Source of the DNA: VAZQ01 sp035263865
Lineage (GTDB): Bacteria; Pseudomonadota; Alphaproteobacteria; Rhizobiales; Xanthobacteraceae
NCBI GenBank assembly: GCA_035263865.1
Contig: DATFQX010000329.1
Coordinates: 22,527-86,526 of the forward strand
Reading direction: 5' to 3'
DNA length: 64,000 bases
Part shown: positions 34,504-42,337 of the stretch, in pieces
Position numbering within the stretch: the stretch's first letter is position 1
Layout: every line of letters begins with the position of its first letter
Made by a program: the position numbers and the translations under genes
The notes under the pieces: model-generated
What the model saw: the letters and a program-made list of their open reading frames with translations, nothing else
Database searches by the model: none
What the model was told of the DNA's origin: nothing

Positions 34504-35490
34504 ATGAAACGCTTCGGTTTGGCCCTGGCCCTCATATGGCTCGCAGCAAGCGGCATCACCGTCTCGGCGCAGGATAAATATCCGTCCCGGCCGGTGAAGA
34601 TCATCGTGCCCTATGCCCCCGGCGGCGCGAGCGACATCACCGCACGGCTGTTCGGAGAGCAGATGCGCCAAAGCCTCGGTCAACAATTCGTGGTCGAGAA
34701 CAAGCCGGGTGCCGGCGGCATTATCGCCATCGAAGAGATGGTCCGCTCCAAGCCGGATGGCTACACGCTGATGGTGGGCAACGTCACGACCAACGCCATC
34801 ACGCCGGTCCTGTTCCCGAAGAAGCTTTCCATCAATTACGAGAAGGACGTGGTCTCCGTTTCCCGACTCGCGATTTATCCGTCCTTTCTCCTCACCACCA
34901 CGCACAATTTCGAGCCCAAATCGGTGGCCGAGCTGATCGCGTATGCGAAAACGAATCCGGGCAAGGTGCGCTACACCAGCGCCGGCGTCGGCAGTTTCCC
35001 GCATTTCGACACGGAGGTCTTTTCCAGGCGGGCCGGTATCGAGATGCTGCACATCCCCAACAAGACCGGCGCTGCCGGCATGATCAACGATCTGGTCGTC
35101 GGCGACGCGCAGGTCGCATTCATCAATGCCGCGAGCACGGCGTCGATGATCAAGGCGGGCAAGCTGCGGCCGATCGCGGTGCTCGCGGAGACGCGGCTCG
35201 CTGACTATCCCGATGTCCCGACGCTGGCGGAGGCCGGCTACCCCGGCGTGGGGACGCTGCATTGGCAGAGCATGCTGGCGCCGGCGCATACGCCGAAAGA
35301 CGTTCTGGCGACGCTCTTCAACGCAATCGTCGAAGCGAGCAAGGCTCCGCAGCTGCAGGAGGCCTTCAACAAGCAGCTCGTCAGCGTCAAGCCGAATGCG
35401 TCATTACAGGACGCGCAGGCGTGGCTCGCGAGCGAGTTGGCCGCTTGGCGAAAGACCGTCGCCGAGGTGAAGATCGATTTGGCCGATTAG
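34504..35490 (+). CDS. Bug-family tripartite tricarboxylate transporter substrate-binding protein
   Basis: 328 residues. GGGAGG precedes the ATG. The signal peptide (MKRFGLALALIWLAASG…V-S-A-Q-D) is followed by the Bug core: Y-P-S-R-P-V-K-I-I-V-P-Y-A-P-G-G-A-S-D-I-T-A-R, then V-V-E-N-K-P-G-A-G-G near residue 65. It binds a carboxylate in the periplasm for TctA/TctB encoded 3.5 kb downstream. It is followed 24 bases later by a paralog. Confidence 0.92.
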   Translation: MKRFGLALALIWLAASGITVSAQDKYPSRPVKIIVPYAPGGASDITARLFGEQMRQSLGQQFVVENKPGAGGIIAIEEMVRSKPDGYTLMVGNVTTNAITPVLFPKKLSINYEKDVVSVSRLAIYPSFLLTTTHNFEPKSVAELIAYAKTNPGKVRYTSAGVGSFPHFDTEVFSRRAGIEMLHIPNKTGAAGMINDLVVGDAQVAFINAASTASMIKAGKLRPIAVLAETRLADYPDVPTLAEAGYPGVGTLHWQSMLAPAHTPKDVLATLFNAIVEASKAPQLQEAFNKQLVSVKPNASLQDAQAWLASELAAWRKTVAEVKIDLAD

Positions 35491-35514
35491 GCTCGCCGCC
35501 GCTGGATGACCCAC

Positions 35515-36489
35515 ATGAAACGCTTCACCATTCTGATATTGCTCGCGCTCGCCGCCACAACAGCGTCGGCGCAAGACAAGTACCCCGCAAAGCCGATCAA
35601 GGTCGTCGTGCCGTTCGGCCCGGGCAGCGCCACCGACATCGTCATGCGCATCGTCGGCGAGCAGATGCGGCCCATTCTGGGCCAGCCGGTGCTGGTCGAA
35701 AACAAGCCGGGGGCGTTCGGCATTCTCGCAATCGAGGATATGGCCCGCGCAAAGCCCGACGGTTACACGCTGCAAATCGGCAATCCCGGCACCAATGTGC
35801 TAACACCCATCGTTTACAAGAAAAAATTCAAGATCGACTACGACAAGGACGTGATCTTGGTGACAAGGCTGAGCGAGATTCCACTCGTGCTCGGCGCCAC
35901 GACCAAGGACTTCCCGCCCAAAACCTTTGCGGAGTTCATCGCCTACGCCAAGGCCAATCCCGGCAAGGTGCGCTATGCCAGCGTCGGTGTCGGCAGCAAC
36001 AATCATTACGACACGGAAGCCTTCGCCCAATGGGCCGGCATCGTGCTCACGCACTTGCCCAACAAGGGAGGCGGCGCCGCAATTACCAACGATCTCGTCA
36101 CCGGCGACGCCCATGTCGCGCTGGTCAACGCTGCAAGCTCGCTGGGGGTCGTCAAGGCCGGACAGGTGCGGGCGCTGGCCGTGATGTTCGACCAGCGCCT
36201 GCCCGAATATCCCGATGTGCCCACGCTCAAGGAGCTCGGCTACGCAAATTCCAAGGGTCTATGGTCGGCGCTCTACGCGCCAGCCGCCACGCCGCGCGAC
36301 GTGCTCGAGATCGTGCGCCGGGCGGCCGTGCAGGCGCTCGGCTCCGAGCAAGTGACGACGGCCTTCAGGCAGCAAATGATCAAGGCCGTTCCCAGCGCGT
36401 CGCTCGAAGACGCACAGGCCTGGAACAAGGCCGAGCTGGCGTACTGGAAGAAAGTCACTGACGACGTGAAGGTCGAGCTGCCGGACTGA
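35515..36489 (+). CDS. Bug-family tripartite tricarboxylate transporter substrate-binding protein (second copy)
   Basis: 324 residues from the second ATG (MKRFTILILLALAATTASAQD), which gives a clean Sec signal; the ATG at 35506 adds three residues. Core motifs P-I-K-V-V-V-P-F-G-P-G-S-A-T-D-I and V-L-V-E-N-K-P-G-A-F-G differ from the first copy in the loop (G-P-G-S-A versus A-P-G-G-A), which suggests a different ligand preference. Both lie in one transcript with the hydrolase and tctBA. Confidence 0.92.
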   Translation: MKRFTILILLALAATTASAQDKYPAKPIKVVVPFGPGSATDIVMRIVGEQMRPILGQPVLVENKPGAFGILAIEDMARAKPDGYTLQIGNPGTNVLTPIVYKKKFKIDYDKDVILVTRLSEIPLVLGATTKDFPPKTFAEFIAYAKANPGKVRYASVGVGSNNHYDTEAFAQWAGIVLTHLPNKGGGAAITNDLVTGDAHVALVNAASSLGVVKAGQVRALAVMFDQRLPEYPDVPTLKELGYANSKGLWSALYAPAATPRDVLEIVRRAAVQALGSEQVTTAFRQQMIKAVPSASLEDAQAWNKAELAYWKKVTDDVKVELPD

Positions 36490-36519
36490 ATGCGGCAGCG
36501 GCAGCCGGAAAGACCAGCC

Positions 36520-38202
36520 ATGAAGATGCAGCCGGCGGGACCCACGCCAGCCTACGGCATCACCGTCGAGAGGGATGTCGACGTGCCGATGCGGGACGGC
36601 GCGCGCCTGAAGGCAGATGTGTTCCGGCCCGACGCCGCCGGCACGTTTCCCGCGATCGTGAATCTCGGTCCTTATCAGAAGGACATGCTGTGGATTCCCC
36701 CAAGTACGCTGGAGGAAAAGCCGAACCCGCTGATGAATTGGGAAACCGTCAACCCGCACTGGTGGGTGCCGCGGGGTTATGCCGCGCTGCGCGTCGATGG
36801 CCGCGGCAGCGGTAAATCCCCGGGCCAATGCGAACCATGGTCGCTCGCGGAATCCATCGATTTCTACGACGCGATCGAGTGGGCCGCTGCACGGCCATGG
36901 TGCTCAGGCAAGATCGGATTGTTGGGCATATCCTATTTCGCCATCAACCAGTGGTTCGTCGCCAATCACCAGCCGCCGTGGCTGACGGCGATCATTCCCT
37001 GGGAAGGCTTCGCCGATCTCTACCGCGACGCGCTGTTCCACGGCGGATTGCTCAGCTTGTTCATGCCGAACTGGTACATGGCGCATTTGATGCACCACGT
37101 GGTCGGGCGCGCGTCCCAACACCATCCCGACGGATGGAGTACCGACACGCTTTATTTCTGGCTGCACAACAATCTCGACAGCGGCGCCTTCCGCGGCGCG
37201 CAGGCTCAGTGGGACAAGATCACGGTGCCGATGCTCAGCGTCGGCAATTGGACGGGCATGGGATTGCATTTGCGCGGCAACACCGAGGCCTTCATGCACG
37301 CCGCAACGCCGCACAAGAAACTGCGCATCCACACGGGCACCCATGTACATCCCTTCTACTCCAAGGAGGGACGGCGCGATCAGCTGCGCTTTTTCGACTA
37401 CTGGCTCAAAGGCATCGACAATGGCGTTATGGATGAGCCGCCGGTGAAGCTCGCCATCCGCAAAGGCGGCGACGAGGTGGAGTGGCGCTTCGAGCACGAA
37501 TGGCCGCTTGCACGCACACGCTGGACTAAATTCTATTTCGACTTGTCGCAGCCGGCGCCGAGCGCCGCCGCGAATGCCGGGCGGCTCGTCGCCGCGAATC
37601 CCGCGGCGTGCCATGCGCGGACCTATCCGGCCACGAGCTTAGCCTCGATGGGTTCGACCTTCGCGGCCTCCTCTCAGGTGATGGGCGGGGCCATCCCGCC
37701 CGATATCGGGATTGCGCTCGAGACGCCGCCGCTCGAAGACGATCTCGAGGTCACCGGTCCCGCCGCGGCGGTGTTGTGGGTCGCGAGCTCGACCGAGGAC
37801 ATGGATCTCTTTCTCACCATCCGCAACATCGACGCCGACGGCAACGAAGTCTTGGAGACCGGCCAGCAAGGGCGGCCGGTGCCGGTGGCGAAAGGATGGC
37901 TGCGCGTGTCGCACCGCGAGTTGGATGAGGAGCTGTCACTGCCGTACCGGCCCTATCATCGGCATCGGCGACGGCTTTATCTCACGGCGGGCGAGATCGT
38001 GCGGATCGAGGTGGAGATTTGGCCGACCTCAATGGTCTTCCGACGCGGTCACCGTATCCGCCTGGATGTCCAGCCGCGCGACGGCATCGGCAGCGCCGGC
38101 TACATGCACTACCACGCCGACTACAATACCGGAACCAATACGATCTATGCGGGCGGCGAGAGGGAATCCTATCTTTTGTTGCCTGTGATCCCGGCTGCCT
38201 AG
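36520..38202 (+). CDS. CocE/NonD-family serine hydrolase (X-Pro dipeptidyl-peptidase S15-like)
   Basis: 560 residues from the ATG at 36520, with GGAAAG upstream; an ATG at 36490, directly after the preceding stop, would add ten residues. The alpha/beta-hydrolase half carries the nucleophile in G-I-S-Y-F-A (Ser138) and R-G-S-G-K-S; Gly-His in G-T-H-V-H-P is the likely catalytic His region. A C-terminal jelly-roll domain (from ~340) includes G-P-A-A-A-V-L-W-V-A-S-S and G-H-R-I-R-L-D-V. The family hydrolyses esters or amides (cocaine esterase, acylases). No signal peptide. It sits between receptor and permease genes of the TTT system and may process the imported compound. Confidence 0.85.
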   Translation: MKMQPAGPTPAYGITVERDVDVPMRDGARLKADVFRPDAAGTFPAIVNLGPYQKDMLWIPPSTLEEKPNPLMNWETVNPHWWVPRGYAALRVDGRGSGKSPGQCEPWSLAESIDFYDAIEWAAARPWCSGKIGLLGISYFAINQWFVANHQPPWLTAIIPWEGFADLYRDALFHGGLLSLFMPNWYMAHLMHHVVGRASQHHPDGWSTDTLYFWLHNNLDSGAFRGAQAQWDKITVPMLSVGNWTGMGLHLRGNTEAFMHAATPHKKLRIHTGTHVHPFYSKEGRRDQLRFFDYWLKGIDNGVMDEPPVKLAIRKGGDEVEWRFEHEWPLARTRWTKFYFDLSQPAPSAAANAGRLVAANPAACHARTYPATSLASMGSTFAASSQVMGGAIPPDIGIALETPPLEDDLEVTGPAAAVLWVASSTEDMDLFLTIRNIDADGNEVLETGQQGRPVPVAKGWLRVSHRELDEELSLPYRPYHRHRRRLYLTAGEIVRIEVEIWPTSMVFRRGHRIRLDVQPRDGIGSAGYMHYHADYNTGTNTIYAGGERESYLLLPVIPAA

Positions 38203-38255
38203 CCCACGTCTTTTCCTGCAAATGCGGTCAACGCGGGCGGCAAACTCGGTCTACT

Positions 38256-38356
38256 CCCTCCCCCGCTTGCGGGGAGGGCTGGAGAGGGGGTGAGCTTGCA
38301 ACCATGAATCTTTTTGTGTGCCCCCTCCCTGTCCCTCCCCCGCAGGCGGGGGAGGG
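38256..38356. repeat. Pair of dispersed palindromes between the CocE-type gene and tctB
   Basis: Two copies of the CCCTCCCCCGC…GCGGGGGAGGG hairpin: 38256–38278 (one base imperfect) and 38333–38356 (perfect 11-base arms, loop AG), 54 bases apart. The same palindrome lies between urtA and urtB (21606–21631). It separates the binding-protein part of this operon from the membrane part. Confidence 0.75.
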
Positions 38357-38409
38357 GCGATGTGGCACCGTCCATCGGCTGCGCAGCATGATTTTGACGG
38401 GAGGGAGCG

Positions 38410-38913
38410 TTGAGCCTCCCTGAGGAACGAACCAACTTGCCCGATCCGTACTGGCGCATGTTTGTGCGCAAAGATGTGCTCGCAGGGCTGCTATTCATTG
38501 CGGTCGCTGTGCTCGGACTGTGGATCTCGCGCGATTATCCCATTGGCACCGCATTGCGCATGGGCACCGGTTACGTGCCGCGGCTGCTATGCTGGCTGCT
38601 TCTCGGGCTCGGCGCCGTCGTGCTCGTGCAGGGGCTGCGCGAAGCCCAAGGCGCACGCGCGCTGTCCTCCGCCGACGTCTTGGCATTGCGCCCGGTGGTT
38701 TTCGTCACCGCGAGCCTGGTCGTTTTCGGGCTGAGCATCGAGCGGCTCGGGCTCGTTGTTTCGATTCTGCTGCTGATCGGCGTGGGCGCGGTCGCGGCGC
38801 GGGGGCTGCGGCCTATCGAGACGCTCGCGGCGGCGCTGGTGCTCACCGTCCTCTCCTGGGGCATCTTCATCGTCGGGCTGGGATTGACCATCCCGGTCTG
38901 GCCGGAGTGGTAG
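38410..38913 (+). CDS. tctB: Tripartite tricarboxylate transporter small membrane subunit TctB
   Basis: 167 residues from a TTG at 38410 with GGGAGG six bases upstream; an ATG at 38458 is the alternative. Four hydrophobic helices follow a cytoplasmic start: A-G-L-L-F-I-A-V-A-V-L-G-L, then R-M-G-T-G-Y-V-P-R-L-L, the TctB family motif, and two more. It is the poorly conserved small partner of TctA. tctA starts three bases after its stop. Confidence 0.87.
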   Translation: MSLPEERTNLPDPYWRMFVRKDVLAGLLFIAVAVLGLWISRDYPIGTALRMGTGYVPRLLCWLLLGLGAVVLVQGLREAQGARALSSADVLALRPVVFVTASLVVFGLSIERLGLVVSILLLIGVGAVAARGLRPIETLAAALVLTVLSWGIFIVGLGLTIPVWPEW

Positions 38914-38916
38914 GAG

Positions 38917-40419
38917 GTGGAGCTCATCCACAATCTTGCGGTCGGATTCGGCGTGGCGCTGACCCCGGCCAATCTTTTCTTCGCCCTCGCCGGGGCGCTG
39001 ATTGGAACCTTGATCGGCGTTCTCCCCGGCATCGGCCCGATCGCGACCATCGCGATGCTGCTGCCATTGACGTTCCACCTCGAGCCCACGTCGGGCTTGA
39101 TCATGCTCGCCGGCATCTTCTACGGCGCGCAATATGGCGGATCGACCACCGCCATTCTGGTGAACCTGCCGGGCGAGACGTCCTCGGTCGTCACCTGCAT
39201 CGATGGCCACCAGATGGCGCGCCAAGGCCGCGCCGGCGCGGCGCTCGCGGTGGCGGCGCTCGGGTCGTTTTTCGCGGGCTGCGTCTCGACCTCTCTGATC
39301 GCCACTTTTGCGCCGCCGCTCGCCAAAGTCGGCCAGTCATTCGGCGCGCCGGAATATTTTTCGCTGATGGTGCTCGGCCTGATCGCTGCGGTGGTGCTCG
39401 CCCATGGCTCGGTCATCAAGGCGATCGCCATGATCGTGCTTGGCCTGCTGGTGGGCCTGGTCGGCACCGACGGCAATACCGGCGGGACGCGGTTTACGTT
39501 CGGCATCACCGAGCTGACCGATGGGATCGACATCGCCACGCTTGCGATCGGCGTTTTCGGAGTTGGCGAGATCATCACCAATCTGGCGCAACCGCAGGAG
39601 ACTCGGGGCCTGGCGGCGAAGAAGATCACCCGGTTGTGGCCGACGCGCGAAGATTTCCGCCGTGCCTGGCCGGCGGTGCTGCGCGGTACCGCGCTCGGCT
39701 CCGTCCTCGGCGTGCTTCCCGGCGGCGGTGCGACCTTGAGCGCGTTCGCCGCCTACGCGCTCGAGAAACGCTCCTCGCGCAGCCCAGCTGAATTCGGCCA
39801 TGGCGCAGTGGAGGGCGTTGCCGGACCCGAATCCGCCAACAATGCGGGCGCGCAGACCTCATTCATACCCATGCTGACCTTGGGCATCCCAGGCAACGCG
39901 GTGATGGCGCTGATGATCGGCGCGCTCACCATCCACGGCATCCAACCGGGGCCGCAGATCATGAGCGAACGTCCCAGTATGTTCTGGGGCATGATCGCCA
40001 GCATGTGGATCGGCAACCTGATGCTGGTGATCATCAACCTGCCGCTCATCGGCATGTGGGTTCAACTGCTCAAGCTGCCCTACCGCTTTCTCTATCTCGC
40101 GATTCTCTTGTTCTGCGGTATCGGCGTCTACACCGTGAGCAACAGTGCAGCGGCGGTGCTGCTCGCGGCGTTTTTCGGCGTGCTCGGCTACGTCTTCACG
40201 CGGCTCGAATGCGAGCCGGCGCCGATGATTCTCGGCTTCGTGCTGGGCCCGCTGATGGAGGAGAATCTCCGCCGCGCAATGCGCATTTCGAGCGGAGACC
40301 CGGCGATTTTCATCGAGCGGCCGATCAGCCTCGGTTTGCTGATCGCTGCGCTCACGCTCTGCGTGTTGGTGGCGCTGCCAGCCATCCGCAGCAAGCGCGA
40401 AGAAGCGTTCCAGGAGTAG
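38917..40419 (+). CDS. tctA: Tripartite tricarboxylate transporter large permease TctA
   Basis: 500 residues from a GTG at 38917 (V-E-L-I-H-N-L-A-V-G-F, the usual family start). G-T-L-I-G-V-L-P-G-I-G-P near residue 30 and the repeated L-G-V-L-P-G-G-G-A-T-L-S at ~270 are the two TctA signature loops; Y-G-A-Q-Y-G-G-S-T-T-A-I-L and P-G-N-A-V-M-A-L follow. About 10–12 membrane helices. With TctB and the Bug receptors at 34504 and 35515 it makes a full sodium- or proton-driven carboxylate importer. It converges with cysG. Confidence 0.94.
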   Translation: MELIHNLAVGFGVALTPANLFFALAGALIGTLIGVLPGIGPIATIAMLLPLTFHLEPTSGLIMLAGIFYGAQYGGSTTAILVNLPGETSSVVTCIDGHQMARQGRAGAALAVAALGSFFAGCVSTSLIATFAPPLAKVGQSFGAPEYFSLMVLGLIAAVVLAHGSVIKAIAMIVLGLLVGLVGTDGNTGGTRFTFGITELTDGIDIATLAIGVFGVGEIITNLAQPQETRGLAAKKITRLWPTREDFRRAWPAVLRGTALGSVLGVLPGGGATLSAFAAYALEKRSSRSPAEFGHGAVEGVAGPESANNAGAQTSFIPMLTLGIPGNAVMALMIGALTIHGIQPGPQIMSERPSMFWGMIASMWIGNLMLVIINLPLIGMWVQLLKLPYRFLYLAILLFCGIGVYTVSNSAAAVLLAAFFGVLGYVFTRLECEPAPMILGFVLGPLMEENLRRAMRISSGDPAIFIERPISLGLLIAALTLCVLVALPAIRSKREEAFQE

Positions 40420-40513
40420 CCGAGGTCCACCGCACCATGACCGCGGCTGCCATAGAGCTCGCTGCTCTCGATTGGCGCGCTTAAGCAGCGTTTCTCTAAC
40501 GCGAGAAAGCCCC

Positions 40514-42001
40514 CTACCCCTCCTCCACCTTCGCTGCCCGTGCGGATTCCACCTCGCACGAAGGCGCAACCGCCGCAGCGACGCCTTGAAAAACGCGGCC
40601 GATGAATACCAATACGGGGCCGCTGGGCGCCAGCGCGCCTAGCCTTGCGGCGATATCGGACACAGTTCCGGCGACGATCATCTCCTCTGGTCGTGTAGCA
40701 GCCGCAACCGCAATCGCCGGCATGTCAGGCGAAAGTCCCTCCGCAATTGCGCGCGCCGCCAATTCGCCGATCGTCTTCTTCGGCATATAGACCACAGTGG
40801 TGGCAGCCGGGTCGGCGAGGCTTGCCCAATCGATATCTTCAGGCAAACGACCGTGCACGTCATGACCGGTTACGTATTGCAGCCGGCGGACATCGCGCCG
40901 CTGCGTCAGCGGCACGCCAAGTCTTGCCGCCGCGCCTTGCGCGGCGCTGATGCCGGGGATGATCTCGACTGGAATCCCGGCAGTATGACAAGCGGCGATC
41001 TCCTCGGTGGCGCGCGCAAAAATGAGGGGATCGCCGCCCTTGAGCCGCACCACCCGACGGCCCGCTTTGGCAAGCGCGATCATCAGCGTATTAATCTCGT
41101 CCTGCTTGCAAGCTCCTCCGTGGCCGTTCTTGCCGACGAGCATCTTTTTCGCCTCGCGCCGGGCGAAGTCGAGAATTTCCGGCGCAACCAGGTCGTCGAT
41201 CAGGATGATCTCCGCCGATTGAAGCGCGCGTAGCGCCCGCAACGTGAGAAGTTCTGGATCGCCGGGGCCCGCGCCCACCAGCGTGACGGTGCCGGCCTCG
41301 GGACTCTGCTCGTTCGTCTTGCCGAACAGCGCGTCGAAATCGCTTTGCGTCGGTTCATGCCCCGGGTGGTTGACCGCAAAAGCCGTAAACAGCTGCCAGA
41401 ACCGCCGCCGCGCGGCGGGCGAAAGCGCGGACGATTGCACGGTCCTGCGCCAGCGGCGCGCCGCCTCCGCCCAGCGGGAAAAGCCGCGTGGGAGCATCGC
41501 TTCGAGCTTCGCGCGGATCGCCTGAGCGAAAACCGGCGCCGCGCCGTCGGTCGAAATGCCGATGACCAACGGCGACCGGTTGACGACGGCGCCGAATGAA
41601 AAATCGCAATAGGCCGGCCGGTCGATCACATTGACCGGAACGCCGGCCGCGCGGGCGGCGCCGGTGAACTGTTCGGCATCCGCTTCATCCTCGAAGCCGC
41701 CGACGGCGAGCGCGGCACCGGCAAAGTCTTCAAGCTGCCATCTCCGGTGCCGCAGCGCGAGCGAGGCGCGCGGCGCTTGCGCTGCCAGCGCGCAGAGCTC
41801 CTCGCAGGGATGCTCGGCAAAGATCTCAACATTGGCGCCGGCGGCCGACAACAGCTCCGCCTTCCACGCCACCGGCGTGCCATTACCGGCGACGATTGCC
41901 TGTTTGCCCTTGAGCTCAAAAAAGATTGGCAGCCGCGCCAGCGGCTGCATGCGATGCGAGCGCGGCGGTTGCGGATGGCGGTGGACCTCGACCGCGCGCA
42001 T
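40514..42001 (-). CDS. cysG: Siroheme synthase (uroporphyrinogen-III methyltransferase / precorrin-2 dehydrogenase–ferrochelatase)
   Basis: 495 residues from the ATG at 42001. The N-terminal part (to ~210) is the precorrin-2 dehydrogenase/ferrochelatase domain (L-P-I-F-F-E-L-K-G-K-Q-A-I-V-A-G; G-A-N-V-E-I-F). The C-terminal part is the SAM-dependent methyltransferase: V-G-A-G-P-G-D-P-E-L-L-T (~254), V-R-L-K-G-G-D-P-L-I-F-A-R (~335), P-G-I-S-A-A. It makes siroheme for nitrite and sulfite reductases. The chosen start shares one base with the stop of a 38-codon ORF (TGATG) and has AGGA upstream; an ATG at 41950, nearer the usual family start, is the alternative. Confidence 0.93.
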   Translation of the reverse strand: MRAVEVHRHPQPPRSHRMQPLARLPIFFELKGKQAIVAGNGTPVAWKAELLSAAGANVEIFAEHPCEELCALAAQAPRASLALRHRRWQLEDFAGAALAVGGFEDEADAEQFTGAARAAGVPVNVIDRPAYCDFSFGAVVNRSPLVIGISTDGAAPVFAQAIRAKLEAMLPRGFSRWAEAARRWRRTVQSSALSPAARRRFWQLFTAFAVNHPGHEPTQSDFDALFGKTNEQSPEAGTVTLVGAGPGDPELLTLRALRALQSAEIILIDDLVAPEILDFARREAKKMLVGKNGHGGACKQDEINTLMIALAKAGRRVVRLKGGDPLIFARATEEIAACHTAGIPVEIIPGISAAQGAAARLGVPLTQRRDVRRLQYVTGHDVHGRLPEDIDWASLADPAATTVVYMPKKTIGELAARAIAEGLSPDMPAIAVAAATRPEEMIVAGTVSDIAARLGALAPSGPVLVFIGRVFQGVAAAVAPSCEVESARAAKVEEG

Positions 42002-42117
42002 CAATAGACGTCCTGCTGATAACGTCCGCACTTTTTCTCGAGGTAGCTTTTGTGCTCGGGGCTGAAATCGCCGGACCATGGGTATTCTCGAGTCGCTTCT
42101 TGTTGAGCGGGGCGCAT
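42001..42117 (-). CDS. Small ORF of 38 codons coupled to cysG
   Basis: ATG at 42117 with GAGG eight bases upstream; the stop overlaps the cysG start as TGATG. The product is charged and aromatic (R-E-Y-P-W-S-G-D-F-S-P-E-H-K, then Y-L-E-K-K-C-G-R-Y-Q-Q-D-V-Y) with a single Cys; it does not look like a random GC-rich frame. It lies about 40 bases downstream of the start expected from a sigma-54 promoter at 42168–42184. I do not recognise the family. It could be a small protein linked to nitrogen assimilation or a leader for coupling. Confidence 0.45.
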   Translation of the reverse strand: MRPAQQEATREYPWSGDFSPEHKSYLEKKCGRYQQDVY

Positions 42118-42167
42118 GCTCAAACCTCGGCGCAAACGGTTCTCATTCGCCCGGTATGCTGCAGAGC

Positions 42168-42184
42168 AGCAAAGTCCGTGCCAA
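42168..42184 (-). promoter_or_regulatory. Sigma-54 (RpoN) promoter for the small ORF–cysG transcript
   Basis: On the minus strand TTGGCACGGACTTTGCT fits YTGGCACG-N4-TTGCW perfectly. GG (plus 42181–42182) and GC (plus 42169–42170) are ten bases apart. Transcription would start near 42157, 40 bases before the small ORF. The DNA just upstream (42185–42230) is unusually AT-rich, as is common around such promoters. The upstream kinase gene ends at 42338 on the same strand. Confidence 0.72.
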
Positions 42185-42337
42185 ACTCCTGATTATTGTT
42201 TTTGCTAGAGAATTTTTGTTCCGCCCGCCACGCCTCGGCGTCGGCCTGGGCAGACTGCGCGGACTCACGTTGAATTTCTATGCAGCCAAAATGCCGCCGA
42301 TTTCGTCAAGACGCATCCGCCTACGGCCGTCCAAAGG

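Noticed and set aside
40491..40508. TTTCTC…GAGAAA hairpin between tctA and cysG as a bidirectional terminator
   Set aside because: Six-base AT-containing stem without a T-run; too weak to claim.
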